Part shown: positions 8,665-17,035 of the stretch, in pieces
Position numbering within the stretch: the first letter of the stretch is position 1
How the letters are laid out: each line of letters begins with the position of its first letter
Origin: Ensifer sp. MPMI2T
GTDB lineage: Bacteria > Pseudomonadota > Alphaproteobacteria > Rhizobiales > Rhizobiaceae
Reading direction: 5' to 3'
Length of the DNA: 64,000 bases
Assembly: GCF_004827385.1 (NCBI RefSeq)
Contig: NZ_SRXN01000025.1
Location: 1 to 64,000, forward strand
Notes under the pieces: model-generated
The model's database searches: none
Told to the model about the DNA's origin: nothing
The model's input: only the letters and a program-made list of their open reading frames with translations
Program-made: the position numbers and the translations under genes

Positions 8665-9903
8665 ATGCGTTTTTGTCGGAAAAGGCTTTGCCGAAAAATT
8701 GACAAGAGCGACGGGCGCCGGTTCGCCGGCCTCGCCTCATTCTATCCGAAGGTAATAGCCTTGAACCATCCTGTCCTCATCGTCGGAGGCGGTCTTGCCG
8801 GTCTGACCGCCGCCCGTCTCCTCCATCGAGCCGGCATCGATTTTCTTCTGCTGGAGGCCCGTGACCGGCTGGGCGGCCGCATTCTTTCGGCCGACGCCAC
8901 CGGCGAAGCATCGCCTGACGGCTTCGATCTTGGGCCGTCCTGGTTCTGGCCCGGCATGCAGCCAGGGTTGGCTACCCTGGTCAAGGACCTCGGGCTTCCC
9001 TTCTTTCCGCAGAACAGCGATGGCGACGTGGTCTTTCACCGCATGTCCCGCGAAGCACCTCAGCGCTATCGCGGTATGGGGCAGGAGCCGCAGTCGATGC
9101 GGCTCGTCGGGGGCACCGGCGCTATAATCTCGGCGCTTGCCGCAAGCCTGCCCGCGCAAAGCATCCAGCTTGGCGCGCGGGTGACGCATGTCTCGCTGGG
9201 CGCGCAAGAAGTCGGGGTGCAGTTCGTCGATGCGGGCGGATCGGCACATACGAAGCACGCGTCGCATGTCCTGTTCGCGCTGCCGCCGCGCCTGCTCGAG
9301 GCGAGGGTTTTATTCTCGCCCGCTCTCGATGCGCTTACAATCGAGCGATGGCGGCGGACCCCGACCTGGATGGCGCCGCATGCAAAGTTCTTCGCGCTCT
9401 ACGACCATGCATTCTGGCGCGACGCCGGCCTATCGGGCACGGCGCAAAGCATGGTCGGGCCGCTCGTCGAGATCCACGATGCGACGACGGCTTCGGGACA
9501 GGCAGCCCTCTTCGGCTTCGTCGGCGTTCCTGCCGGTGAGCGCGCGGCGGTTAGACGCGATGCGATCATCGCGGCTTCGGTTGAGCAGCTCGCTCAATTG
9601 TTCGGACCGCAGGCCGCCACGCCCCGCGCGACGCTGTTCAAGGATTGGGCGGCCGACCCGCTGACGGCGACAGCGGACGACAAGCAGGCGGGCGGCCATC
9701 AGAGTCCCGACCGGCGGCCATGGGTCAATGGAAAATGGCGCAATTATATTTCGCTGGCCGGCAGCGAAACCAGCCTCAGCGAACCCGGCTATCTCGCCGG
9801 CGCAGTCGAGGCAGCCGAGCGCGCCGTCGGAGAAATTATAAGCAGGCTCAACGGCTTCGAAGGACGAACGTTCGCTGCTCAGTCCGAAGAATCCCGAACA
9901 TAG
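8665..9903 (+). CDS. Flavin-containing amine oxidase-family oxidoreductase
   Basis: 412 aa from ATG 8665, which has a good agaggcgg site. A TTG at 8761 (MNHPVLIVGGG after initiation) would put the FAD motif at the N-terminus and is a realistic alternative. VLIVGGGLAGLTAARLLHRAG is the Rossmann dinucleotide-binding motif, followed by EARDRLGGRI, the GG-doublet motif of monoamine-oxidase-like flavoproteins. LAGSETSLSEPGYLAGAVEAA near the C-terminus is the conserved second FAD contact. It would oxidise an amine or related substrate using FAD. It probably starts an operon with the alcohol dehydrogenase and cupin genes, under control of the divergent TetR. Confidence 0.87.
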   Translation: MRFCRKRLCRKIDKSDGRRFAGLASFYPKVIALNHPVLIVGGGLAGLTAARLLHRAGIDFLLLEARDRLGGRILSADATGEASPDGFDLGPSWFWPGMQPGLATLVKDLGLPFFPQNSDGDVVFHRMSREAPQRYRGMGQEPQSMRLVGGTGAIISALAASLPAQSIQLGARVTHVSLGAQEVGVQFVDAGGSAHTKHASHVLFALPPRLLEARVLFSPALDALTIERWRRTPTWMAPHAKFFALYDHAFWRDAGLSGTAQSMVGPLVEIHDATTASGQAALFGFVGVPAGERAAVRRDAIIAASVEQLAQLFGPQAATPRATLFKDWAADPLTATADDKQAGGHQSPDRRPWVNGKWRNYISLAGSETSLSEPGYLAGAVEAAERAVGEIISRLNGFEGRTFAAQSEESRT

Positions 9904-9915
9904 GGAGACAGAACC

Positions 9916-10953
9916 ATGAAGGCCGCATATCGAGCCATGCAGGTGACGACGCCCGGCACGCTGGAGCTGGTGGAACGCGAAACGCCCAAGCCCGGAAAGG
10001 GCGAGGTGCTGATCGAGGTCGAAGCCTGCGGCATCTGCGGCGCCGACATCTCCGACATCGAGCGGGCAGACCCGTCTTTGCAGCCGCCGCGCGTGCCCGG
10101 CCATGAGGTCGTTGGCCGGATCGTCGCCCTTGGCGAGAGCGCCCCCTCGCGCTGGAAGCTGGGGCAGCGCGTCGGCGTCGGTAGGCTCGGCGGCCATTGC
10201 AACGAATGCGATGAGTGCCGTCAGGGTCAGTTCCAGCTCTGCGAAAACCAGCCCTTTGTCGGCGCCTCCCGCGACGGTGGCTATGCCGAAATGATGCTCG
10301 CGCGCGGCACGGGCCTCGTGTCGATCCCCGACGAACTCGATTCCGTAGAGGCAGCACCCATCCTCTGCGCCGGGATAGCCACATTCAATGCGCTGAAGAA
10401 GTCGGGCGCTGAGGCCGGCGACCTGATCGCCGTGCTCGGCATCGGCGGCCTTGGGCACATGGCGCTGCAATACGCCCGCAAGATGGGCTTCAGGGTTGCT
10501 GCTGTTGGCCGCGGCCAGGACATTGCCGAGGATGCGCTGAAGCTCGGCGCGCATGTCTATGTCGATACCAGCCAGGACGATGCAGCCAAGAAGCTCAAAT
10601 CGATGGGCGGGGCAACGGCCATCATCGCTACCATCGGCAATGCGGAAGCGGTATCGTCGCTGATGGCGGGACTTGCCCCGCGCGGAACGCTCGTGCTGCT
10701 TGGTGCGGGCGGGGACCCGTTGCCTGTGTCGGCCGGCCATCTCGTCGTCGGCGAGCGCAGTGTGCTCGGATCGATCACCGGCACGCCTTACGAGAACGAG
10801 AGGACCCTCGACTTCAGCGTCCTGACCGGCGTCCGCCCGCAAATCGAGACGATGCCGCTCACGAAGGCATCCGAAGCTTACCAGAAGATGAAGTCCGGTG
10901 ACGTCAAGTTCCGGATGGTCCTAACCATGAAGGAGACCCGCCATGCGTATTAA
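9916..10953 (+). CDS. Zinc-dependent alcohol dehydrogenase (MDR family)
   Basis: 345 aa. Catalytic zinc ligands are C41 (ACGICGAD) and H63-E64 (PGHEVVG). Structural zinc ligands C95, C98, C101 and C109 are in GHCNECDECRQGQFQLC. The cofactor fold carries GIGGLGHMALQYA. The family oxidises alcohols or reduces aldehydes with NAD(P). The gene starts 12 bases after the amine oxidase stop and overlaps the cupin gene by 11 bases, so translation is probably coupled. The natural alcohol is unknown; oxidation of an amine to an aldehyde by the upstream enzyme would be consistent. Confidence 0.93.
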   Translation: MKAAYRAMQVTTPGTLELVERETPKPGKGEVLIEVEACGICGADISDIERADPSLQPPRVPGHEVVGRIVALGESAPSRWKLGQRVGVGRLGGHCNECDECRQGQFQLCENQPFVGASRDGGYAEMMLARGTGLVSIPDELDSVEAAPILCAGIATFNALKKSGAEAGDLIAVLGIGGLGHMALQYARKMGFRVAAVGRGQDIAEDALKLGAHVYVDTSQDDAAKKLKSMGGATAIIATIGNAEAVSSLMAGLAPRGTLVLLGAGGDPLPVSAGHLVVGERSVLGSITGTPYENERTLDFSVLTGVRPQIETMPLTKASEAYQKMKSGDVKFRMVLTMKETRHAY

Positions 10954-11623
10954 CGACGATCTGTCGAAACCGGTCATCGTCCATGGCGCGAAGCTGGACT
11001 GGGTGCCAAGTCCCGCGGCCGGGGTGGACCGGCGCATGCTTTTCCGCGTTGGCGGCGAGGTCGCCCGCGCCACCTCGATCGTGCGCTATGCCACCGGCAG
11101 CGCTTTTCCTCGCCACATACACAGCGGCGGCGAAGAGATCCTCGTGCTGGAAGGTGTCTTTCAGGATGAGCATGGCGACTATCCGGCAGGCAGCTACTTC
11201 CGCAACCCGCCCGGCACCTCGCACATCCCCGCCGCGAAAGAGGGCTGCACCATCTTCGTCAGGCTCTGGCAGTACCGTGACGGGGACCAGACCCAAATCG
11301 TTCGCCAGCCCGGCGAGGGCCAGCGTGCAACACCGCGCCCGGGCGCCAGGGCCGCGATCACGCTGTTCGATGATGGCCGTGAGGAAGTCCGGCTCGAAGA
11401 CTGGCAGGCCGACGAAACCGTCACGGTCGCAAACACGCGCGGGTTGGAGTTCCTCGTCGTCTCGGGCGGGCTGACCATCGGCGGCGAAACACTGGCGCCA
11501 CAGAGTTGGGGCCGTTTGCCCGCCGGCACCGACCTCAACGCGACCATCGGCCCGGAAGGCGCACGGATCTGGCTGAAGGACGCGCCTCTGATGCACCCCG
11601 ATGTGCTCCAGATGCCCGAATAG
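10943..11623 (+). CDS. Double-cupin protein (ChrR-like)
   Basis: 226 aa. The first cupin (about 35-115) has the metal-binding pattern FPRHIHSGGEEILVLEGVF then GSYFRNPPGTSHIP, as in the cupin domain of ChrR anti-sigma proteins. The second cupin (about 135-215) is more divergent and lacks the His cluster. There is no zinc-binding anti-sigma domain, so this is probably an enzyme or sensor and not an anti-sigma factor. It overlaps the alcohol dehydrogenase gene by 11 bases and ends the operon. Confidence 0.8.
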   Translation: MRINDDLSKPVIVHGAKLDWVPSPAAGVDRRMLFRVGGEVARATSIVRYATGSAFPRHIHSGGEEILVLEGVFQDEHGDYPAGSYFRNPPGTSHIPAAKEGCTIFVRLWQYRDGDQTQIVRQPGEGQRATPRPGARAAITLFDDGREEVRLEDWQADETVTVANTRGLEFLVVSGGLTIGGETLAPQSWGRLPAGTDLNATIGPEGARIWLKDAPLMHPDVLQMPE

Positions 11624-11710
11624 TCCCGCCCTCCCGGTCACGTCGAACGGTCTGGTTTGGGCGACTAAGGGGCGCTGCTGCGTGCGGACTAATCTCAGCA
11701 AACCCGAAAA

Positions 11711-11764
11711 CCTTGTCCAGATAAGCCAAGTTGTCGATTGACAACTTGGCTTATCTGGACAAGG
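11711..11764. repeat. 25-bp perfect inverted repeat with 4-nt loop
   Basis: Positions 11711-11735 are the exact reverse complement of 11740-11764, with GATT as the loop. The arm starts ccttgtccagataagccaag. There is no T-run after either arm, so it is not a textbook terminator. It lies between the cupin stop (11623) and the cupredoxin start (11806). It may terminate or stabilise transcripts, or regulate the cupredoxin-P460 pair. No other copy was noticed in the window. Confidence 0.85.
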
Positions 11765-11805
11765 CTACTTGACCTGCAACACGCATGAACCTGTGGGAGG
11801 GAAGC

Positions 11806-12123
11806 ATGCGCGCAGCAATTCTTCTGAGCATCGCTGGTATTGTTTTGGCGTCCGGGAGCCACGCCGGCGAACATCGTATAGGCATGGCGGGCATGGCTTA
11901 CGCGCCCGCGACAATCGAGGCGAAGGTGGGCGATACGCTCGTCTTCGTGAATGACGATACCCAAGCGCATAATGTGCTGACGGCGACCGTCGGCTTTTCG
12001 ACCGACCTCGGCAAGCAGGACCCGGGAAGCGAGACAACCGTGACACTCCGCAAATCAGGAGCGTTTGATCTCGAATGCGTCATCCACGAGGAAATGCGCG
12101 CCCGCGTTGTCGTAAGGCCGTAG
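11806..12123 (+). CDS. Periplasmic cupredoxin (type 1 copper protein)
   Basis: 105 aa. ATG 11806 is preceded by GGGAGGGAAGC; an in-frame ATG at 11785 would precede it but spoils the signal peptide. Residues 1-20 are a signal peptide. The type 1 copper ligands are all visible: H55 (TQAHNVL), C91, H94 and M97 (ECVIHEEM). It resembles plastocyanin/amicyanin-like electron carriers. The cytochrome P460 gene follows 11 bases later, so the two are probably co-transcribed and the cupredoxin may take electrons from P460. Confidence 0.9.
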   Translation: MRAAILLSIAGIVLASGSHAGEHRIGMAGMAYAPATIEAKVGDTLVFVNDDTQAHNVLTATVGFSTDLGKQDPGSETTVTLRKSGAFDLECVIHEEMRARVVVRP

Positions 12124-12134
12124 GAGGAGGAAGC

Positions 12135-12668
12135 ATGCACAAGATCGTCGTCATCAGCCTGGCCTCCGTTTTCGCGGCGGGCCTGGCGGGTTATACCCTT
12201 GCGGGGCCGGACAGGGTCGCCTTCCCGAGTGGCTATACGGAACGCTTCGTGCTTTACAACACCGTTGACCGTCCGGATCGCAAGACCATCCGCTTCATGT
12301 ACGTAAGCCCGGAGACCCATACCAAGGCAAAGGCCAGCGAGCCGGCCCCTGACGGAACCATTCTCATCATGGAGGATCACCGGGCGAAGGTAGACGCCTC
12401 GGGCGGCGTCCAATTTGGTTCGGACGGTCGGCTCGTGCCAACCGATCAGATAACCAACATCTTTGTCATGGAGAAGCGCGCAGGCTGGGGCGATGCCTAT
12501 CCGCCAGCGGTGCGTAACGGCGACTGGGACTATGCGCACTACCTGCCCGATGGCAAGCCCAAGGCGGATGCAAAATTCGACGGATGTTTCTCCTGCCATC
12601 GGAACCGGGCCGGCCGCGATTTCAACTTCACTTACACGAAGTATCTCATGGATCGCGAGGGCAAGTAG
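12135..12668 (+). CDS. Cytochrome P460-family haem protein
   Basis: 177 aa from ATG 12135, preceded by aggaggagga. Residues 1-23 are a signal peptide. C151-F-S-C-H155 is the c-type haem attachment site. The GYTERFVLYNTVDRPD start and the aromatic-rich NGDWDYAHYLPDG segment match the cytochrome P460 family, whose studied members oxidise hydroxylamine. It is paired with an upstream cupredoxin. The P460 cross-linking Lys cannot be assigned with confidence from sequence alone, so detoxification of hydroxylamine or NO is an inference. Confidence 0.85.
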   Translation: MHKIVVISLASVFAAGLAGYTLAGPDRVAFPSGYTERFVLYNTVDRPDRKTIRFMYVSPETHTKAKASEPAPDGTILIMEDHRAKVDASGGVQFGSDGRLVPTDQITNIFVMEKRAGWGDAYPPAVRNGDWDYAHYLPDGKPKADAKFDGCFSCHRNRAGRDFNFTYTKYLMDREGK

Positions 12669-12714
12669 CTACCGGCGAACGTTGGCTCCGATCGAGCGGG
12701 GGCCGTAGGCCGCT

Positions 12715-13527
12715 TCACCGCCGCGGGGCAAGCTGCGGCACAATCTCTTCCGGAGGACTGGCGTGAAGCCGCCGCATGTCGGCAATCGCACCAGGCAGCC
12801 AAAGGCGCACCTGGCGCATGGCATGTTCCGTTAGATCCTCCGGCAGCGGCATCCGGTAAACGTGCTTGCGGACCGCAAGAAACATGAGGGAACCGTGCAG
12901 CGTCATGGCGATTTCGCGCTCCTCGTGCTGCATCGGGCGGGTCGAAAGGTCGGCCAGACCGGCCTCGCGTCTCAGCGCGCCGATGACCGGCTCCAGGATC
13001 GACGCGGTCAGCGCGGCGCCGCGCCGGCCGGGCTGACCATAACCGTCAAGACCGGCTCGAACGAACAGGCGCATTGACTGGCCGGTAATGGCGCGGAGAT
13101 AACGGGCATAAAGGTGGCCGAGCCGTTCGGCGAGCGGCGCTTCGTCCAAGGCAAGCGCCGCACGCCAGTCTTCCTTGCCCCAACGCGTGGCCCGCTCCTC
13201 GAACAGAGCGGCGACAATCTCGTCCTTGCTCCGGAAATGCTTGTAGAGTGCGGCCTGGGTAATGCCGAGGCGCGAGGCCAACCGGCGGGTCGAAGCTCCG
13301 AAACCTTCTTCCGCGAACAGTTCCGCCGCCACTGTAAGGATGGCAACCCGACGTTCATCGGACGGTAGTCGCCGACGCTTCGGCTGCGCTCCCGCAGCGG
13401 CCGCACTATCCGCCTCTATCCCAACGGCCTTTCGACGTGGCTTGGCGCTCAATTCCAGCTCCCATAGATGCCCAACGGGCAGAGGTCCTGTCACCGCTCC
13501 GTTGCGGCCGGTGTGAGAATACTGCAC
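12715..13527 (-). CDS. TetR-family regulator
   Basis: 270 aa, reading from a GTG at 13527. The first 50 residues are a low-complexity basic/Ala extension, so the true start may lie further in. Helix-turn-helix: VAAELFAEEGFGASTRRLAS then RLGITQAALYKHFRSKDEIVAAL. The rest is a helical ligand domain. It is transcribed away from the second TetR gene at 13676 and converges on the cytochrome P460 gene. Its targets are unknown; the nearest divergent unit is the thiolase/ketosynthase group behind the other TetR. Confidence 0.87.
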   Translation of the reverse strand: MQYSHTGRNGAVTGPLPVGHLWELELSAKPRRKAVGIEADSAAAAGAQPKRRRLPSDERRVAILTVAAELFAEEGFGASTRRLASRLGITQAALYKHFRSKDEIVAALFEERATRWGKEDWRAALALDEAPLAERLGHLYARYLRAITGQSMRLFVRAGLDGYGQPGRRGAALTASILEPVIGALRREAGLADLSTRPMQHEEREIAMTLHGSLMFLAVRKHVYRMPLPEDLTEHAMRQVRLWLPGAIADMRRLHASPPEEIVPQLAPRR

Positions 13528-13602
13528 CTGTCGTCCAAGCCAAACTGGTTGCCCGGTCTCCCACCCTTTGCAGTTCTTCGAACAGCGATCAATAAGATTT
13601 CA

Positions 13603-13635
13603 ATCACCATCTATTCTTGACTGATAGATGGTGAT
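13603..13635. promoter_or_regulatory. 12-bp perfect inverted repeat overlapping a promoter
   Basis: ATCACCATCTAT (13603-13614) and ATAGATGGTGAT (13624-13635) are exact reverse complements separated by 9 bases. The centre contains ttgact (13617-13622), which with the tataaa at 13641-13646 makes a plausible -35/-10 pair with 18 bp spacing. A repressor dimer here would block the promoter of the tetR gene starting at 13676, fitting autorepression. Confidence 0.75.
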
Positions 13636-13675
13636 CGCCATATAAACTCCTGACCACACTATTCAGGAGCAAGCA

Positions 13676-14278
13676 ATGAGAGTCAGCCGCGCCCAGGCGG
13701 AAGAGAACCGCCGGACGGTTATTGACGTCGCCAGCCGCCTCTTCCGAGCGCGCGGCTTTGACGGCATTGGCCTGAATGACCTGATGAAAGGCGCCGGCCT
13801 TACACAGGGCGGCTTTTACAAGCAGTTCGAATCGAAGGACGATCTCATCGTCCAGGCATCTGCCAAGGCACTCGAGAACGGCGCAGCGCATTGGGCGAAG
13901 GTCATTGCAAAGGCAGCCCGAAATCCGCTCAGCGCGCTTGTCCGGTTTTATCTTTCCGAGCCGCATTGCCAGGAAAAGGCGGAAGGGTGCGCGCTGGCTG
14001 CGCTCGCACCGGACGCTGCACGGCGCAGCCCCGCCCTCCGCCAGACTTTTGAAGCCGGGATCAAGCACCATCTCGACATTCTCGACGGACTGATCGCGCG
14101 AGCTCCGGGAGACGATGTTCGAGACAGATCGATTGTCGCGCTGTCGACCATGGTCGGCGCGCTGGTTCTTTCACGCGCCGTGGACGACGAGCGGCTGTCA
14201 AGACGATTCCTGCAAGCGGCCGCCGATGGCGTGCTGGAAGGCGTCGGCCGCGATGCTTCTGAAAGCCAGCTCCAATGA
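13676..14278 (+). CDS. TetR/AcrR-family regulator
   Basis: 200 aa. N-terminal helix-turn-helix: ASRLFRARGFDGIGLNDLMK then AGLTQGGFYKQFESKDDLIV, the version with GGFYKQF found in regulators of quinone or aldehyde stress genes. The C-terminal domain includes CALAALAPDAARRSPALRQT. ATG 13676 follows aggagc. A 12-bp inverted repeat covers its promoter. It may also influence the thiolase gene downstream, which is separated by a full copy of the 108-bp repeat. Confidence 0.9.
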   Translation: MRVSRAQAEENRRTVIDVASRLFRARGFDGIGLNDLMKGAGLTQGGFYKQFESKDDLIVQASAKALENGAAHWAKVIAKAARNPLSALVRFYLSEPHCQEKAEGCALAALAPDAARRSPALRQTFEAGIKHHLDILDGLIARAPGDDVRDRSIVALSTMVGALVLSRAVDDERLSRRFLQAAADGVLEGVGRDASESQLQ

Positions 14279-14297
14279 CAGGCGGAGACTCTCCGAT

Positions 14298-14405
14298 CTA
14301 CAGCGCCGCGCGTCTAATCAGACGCGCAAGGGAGGCTGTAGCACTTTGAAATTACTGCATGTCTTAGTCCTTAAATCGGGGTCGATTTAAGGAGACATGC
14401 AGTAG
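14298..14405 (+). repeat. 108-bp two-palindrome repeat (RIME-like), full copy
   Basis: Left palindrome ctacagcgccgcgcgtct...agacgcgcaaggg...gctgtag, spacer cactttgaaattactgcatg, then the right palindrome ccttaaatc...gatttaagg and terminal acatgcagtag. This is the layout shared by all full copies here and matches what is known of rhizobial intergenic mosaic elements. It separates the tetR and thiolase genes. Confidence 0.85.
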
Positions 14406-14442
14406 CCTTTATCGCTTTTCCTCCAACCGGAAGGGGCTCTGC

Positions 14443-15636
14443 ATGTCCAATCCATCTGATCCCATCGTCATCGTCTCCGCTGTAAGGTCGCCGCTTGGCC
14501 GCTTCATGGGAGATCTTGCGCCGATCACGGCGAGCGCTCTCGGCGCCCATGTCATTCGCGCCGCCCTCGAACGTGCGCAATTGTCTCCCGATCGGCCCGA
14601 CGAGGTTTTGATGGGCTGCGTGCTTCCTGCCGGCCAGGGACAGGCACCAGCCCGCCAGGCGGCGCGCGGCGCCGGCCTGCCCGATGCCATCGGCGCGACC
14701 ACGATCAACAAGGTTTGCGGATCGGGCATGAAGGCGACCATGCTGGCACATGACCTTATTGGCGCCGGGTCGGCCGATGTCGTCATCGCCGGCGGCATGG
14801 AGTCGATGTCGAACGCGCCCTATCTGCTTGCCAAGGCACGCGCGGGCCTTCGTGCCGGGCACGATCGGATCTTCGATCACATGATGCTCGACGGGCTCGA
14901 GGATGCCTATGAACCGGGCCGTCCGATGGGTGACTTCGGCGAGGCTGCGGCCGAGGCATACCAGTTCACGCGGGCCGACCAGGATGCCTATGCAGTCGAG
15001 ACGCTGACCCGCGCCCGCACCGCTATTGAAACAAAGGCCTTTGCCGACGAGATCGCGCCGGTCACCGTCGTCGGCAAGGGAGGCGAGAAGATCGTCGACA
15101 CCGACGAACATCCGCTGAAGGTCTCACCGGAGAAGATCCCGAACCTCAAGCCAGCCTTTCGCGCCAATGGCACCATTACCGCCGCCAGTGCATCTGCCAA
15201 CGCCGATGGTGCGGCGGCGCTCGTCTTGACCCGCCGTTCCGTCGCCAAGCGCGAGGGCTTGCCGATCCTTGCTGAGATCAAGGGACATGCGACGCATAGC
15301 CAGGAGCCGGCTTGGTACACGACAGCGCCGATTCCCGCGATCCGGAAGTTGCTGGAGAAGACGGGCTGGGGCGTCGATGACGTCGACCTCTTCGAAATCA
15401 ACGAGGCCTTTGCCGTTGTGGCGATGGCCGCGGCCAAGGAGCTCGGGATCGCTCGCGACCGGCTGAACGTCAACGGCGGCGCCTGCGCGCTCGGTCATCC
15501 GATCGGCGCCACCGGAGCGAGGCTGATCGTCACCCTGCTGCATGCTTTGGCGCAGCGAGGCCTAACGAAAGGCGTCGCAGCACTATGCATCGGCGGCGGC
15601 GAAGCCACCGCGATCGCCATCGAGCGCCCCCATTGA
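14443..15636 (+). CDS. Acetyl-CoA acetyltransferase (thiolase)
   Basis: 397 aa, the normal thiolase length. Active-site Cys C92 is in INKVCGSGMKATM. The C-terminal signatures NEAFAVVAMAAAKELG and GGACALGHPIGATGAR carry the His and second Cys. The QEPAWYTTAPIPAIRKLLEK segment resembles biosynthetic acetoacetyl-CoA thiolases. It would condense two acetyl-CoA or perform the reverse reaction. It precedes a beta-ketoacyl-ACP synthase on the same strand, 93 bases away. No reductase or PHB synthase gene is nearby. Confidence 0.95.
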   Translation: MSNPSDPIVIVSAVRSPLGRFMGDLAPITASALGAHVIRAALERAQLSPDRPDEVLMGCVLPAGQGQAPARQAARGAGLPDAIGATTINKVCGSGMKATMLAHDLIGAGSADVVIAGGMESMSNAPYLLAKARAGLRAGHDRIFDHMMLDGLEDAYEPGRPMGDFGEAAAEAYQFTRADQDAYAVETLTRARTAIETKAFADEIAPVTVVGKGGEKIVDTDEHPLKVSPEKIPNLKPAFRANGTITAASASANADGAAALVLTRRSVAKREGLPILAEIKGHATHSQEPAWYTTAPIPAIRKLLEKTGWGVDDVDLFEINEAFAVVAMAAAKELGIARDRLNVNGGACALGHPIGATGARLIVTLLHALAQRGLTKGVAALCIGGGEATAIAIERPH

Positions 15637-15729
15637 GGCCACTGCGACCGAGGCAGTTATCAACCTAGAAAAAAGGCATCCCGTGGTGCTGCCGACGGCC
15701 GTAAGCTGGGATGTCAGGAAGGAAAACCG

Positions 15730-16998
15730 ATGCGTCGCATTGTGGTAACGGGGATGGGGGCGGTCAGCCCTCTTGCAGCAGGAGTGGAGGCGACCTGGTC
15801 GCGGCTCCTTGCCGGAAATTCAGGGATTAGACCTCTGACGCAGGAGATTGTTGCCGATCTCGGCTGCAAGATCGGCGGCACGGTGCCCTCGCGAGCGGAT
15901 GATCCTGCGGCCGGCTTCGATCCCGATGCGATCGTACCGCCGAAGGATCAGCGCAAGATGGACCGCTTTATCCTCTTCGCCCTTGCCGCGGCGAAGGAGG
16001 CGATCGCGCAGTCGGGCTGGAAAGCGGTTACGGCACGCGAACAGAACCGGACAGCGACGGTGATTGCGTCCGGCATCGGCGGCTTCCCGGCTATTTCGGA
16101 AGCCGTGCGCACGGCGGATCAGCGCGGCGTGCGGCGGCTCTCGCCCTTCACGGTCCCGTCCTTTCTCGTAAATCTTGCCGCGGGTCAGGTTTCGATCCGC
16201 AACGGGTTCAAGGGACCGATCGGCGCGCCGGTGACGGCCTGCGCAGCAGGCGTGCAGGCAATCGGCGACGCGGCACGGCTTATCCGGGCGGATGAGGCCG
16301 ACATTGCCGTTTGTGGCGGGGCGGAGGCTTGCATCAACTCCGTCAGCCTGGGCGGCTTCGCGGCAGCACGCTCCTTGTCCACGGGATTCAACGAGACTCC
16401 GCACCGCGCCTCCCGGCCCTTCGATGCCGACCGCGACGGCTTCGTTATGGGCGAAGGCGCCGGCCTCATCGTGATAGAGGCGCTGGACCACGCTGTTGCC
16501 AGAGGCGCGACTCCCATCGCAGAACTTGTCGGTTATGGCACGACAGCAGATGCCCACCACATTACGTCCGGTCCGGAGGATGGCGCCGGGGCCCGGCGCG
16601 CGATGGAACTCGCTATCGCGCAGGCCGGCATCCAGCCGGGCGACATTGGCCACCTCAATGCTCATGCCACCTCGACGCCAGTTGGCGACAGGGGCGAAAT
16701 AGAGGCGATCAAGTCAGTCTTTGGCAGCGACGGCGGAATCGCTGTCAGCGCGACGAAATCCGCGACCGGACATTTGCTCGGTGCGGCAGGCGGTCTGGAA
16801 GCGATTTTTACGCTACTTGCCCTGCGCGACCAGATCGCCCCTCCGACCCTGAACCTCGAAACGCCCGACCCCGCTGCCGATGGGATCGACTTCGTCGCCG
16901 CCCAGGCACGAAAAATGTCGTTTGACCATGCCATCTCCAACGGCTTTGGTTTTGGTGGAGTCAATGCCAGTGTTCTATTCCGTCGGTGGGCCGGTTGA
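15730..16998 (+). CDS. Beta-ketoacyl-ACP synthase II-like
   Basis: 422 aa, preceded by aggaagg. Catalytic triad: C171 in TACAAGVQAIG, His in LNAHATSTPVGD, and His in SATKSATGHLLGAAGG, all as in FabF. It extends acyl chains by decarboxylative Claisen condensation with malonyl-ACP. It lacks the usual FabF neighbours (acpP, fabD, fabG), so it is probably a paralogue and not the housekeeping enzyme. Co-orientation with the thiolase suggests a shared acyl pathway. Confidence 0.93.
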   Translation: MRRIVVTGMGAVSPLAAGVEATWSRLLAGNSGIRPLTQEIVADLGCKIGGTVPSRADDPAAGFDPDAIVPPKDQRKMDRFILFALAAAKEAIAQSGWKAVTAREQNRTATVIASGIGGFPAISEAVRTADQRGVRRLSPFTVPSFLVNLAAGQVSIRNGFKGPIGAPVTACAAGVQAIGDAARLIRADEADIAVCGGAEACINSVSLGGFAAARSLSTGFNETPHRASRPFDADRDGFVMGEGAGLIVIEALDHAVARGATPIAELVGYGTTADAHHITSGPEDGAGARRAMELAIAQAGIQPGDIGHLNAHATSTPVGDRGEIEAIKSVFGSDGGIAVSATKSATGHLLGAAGGLEAIFTLLALRDQIAPPTLNLETPDPAADGIDFVAAQARKMSFDHAISNGFGFGGVNASVLFRRWAG

Positions 16999-17035
16999 GC
17001 ATCGAGTAGCGGCGTTTGTCCCGGGGGCCTGATCG

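Noticed and set aside
9430-10842. 470-aa open frame on the minus strand
   Set aside because: It is antisense to the amine oxidase and alcohol dehydrogenase genes, both with intact motifs. Its own translation shows no family.
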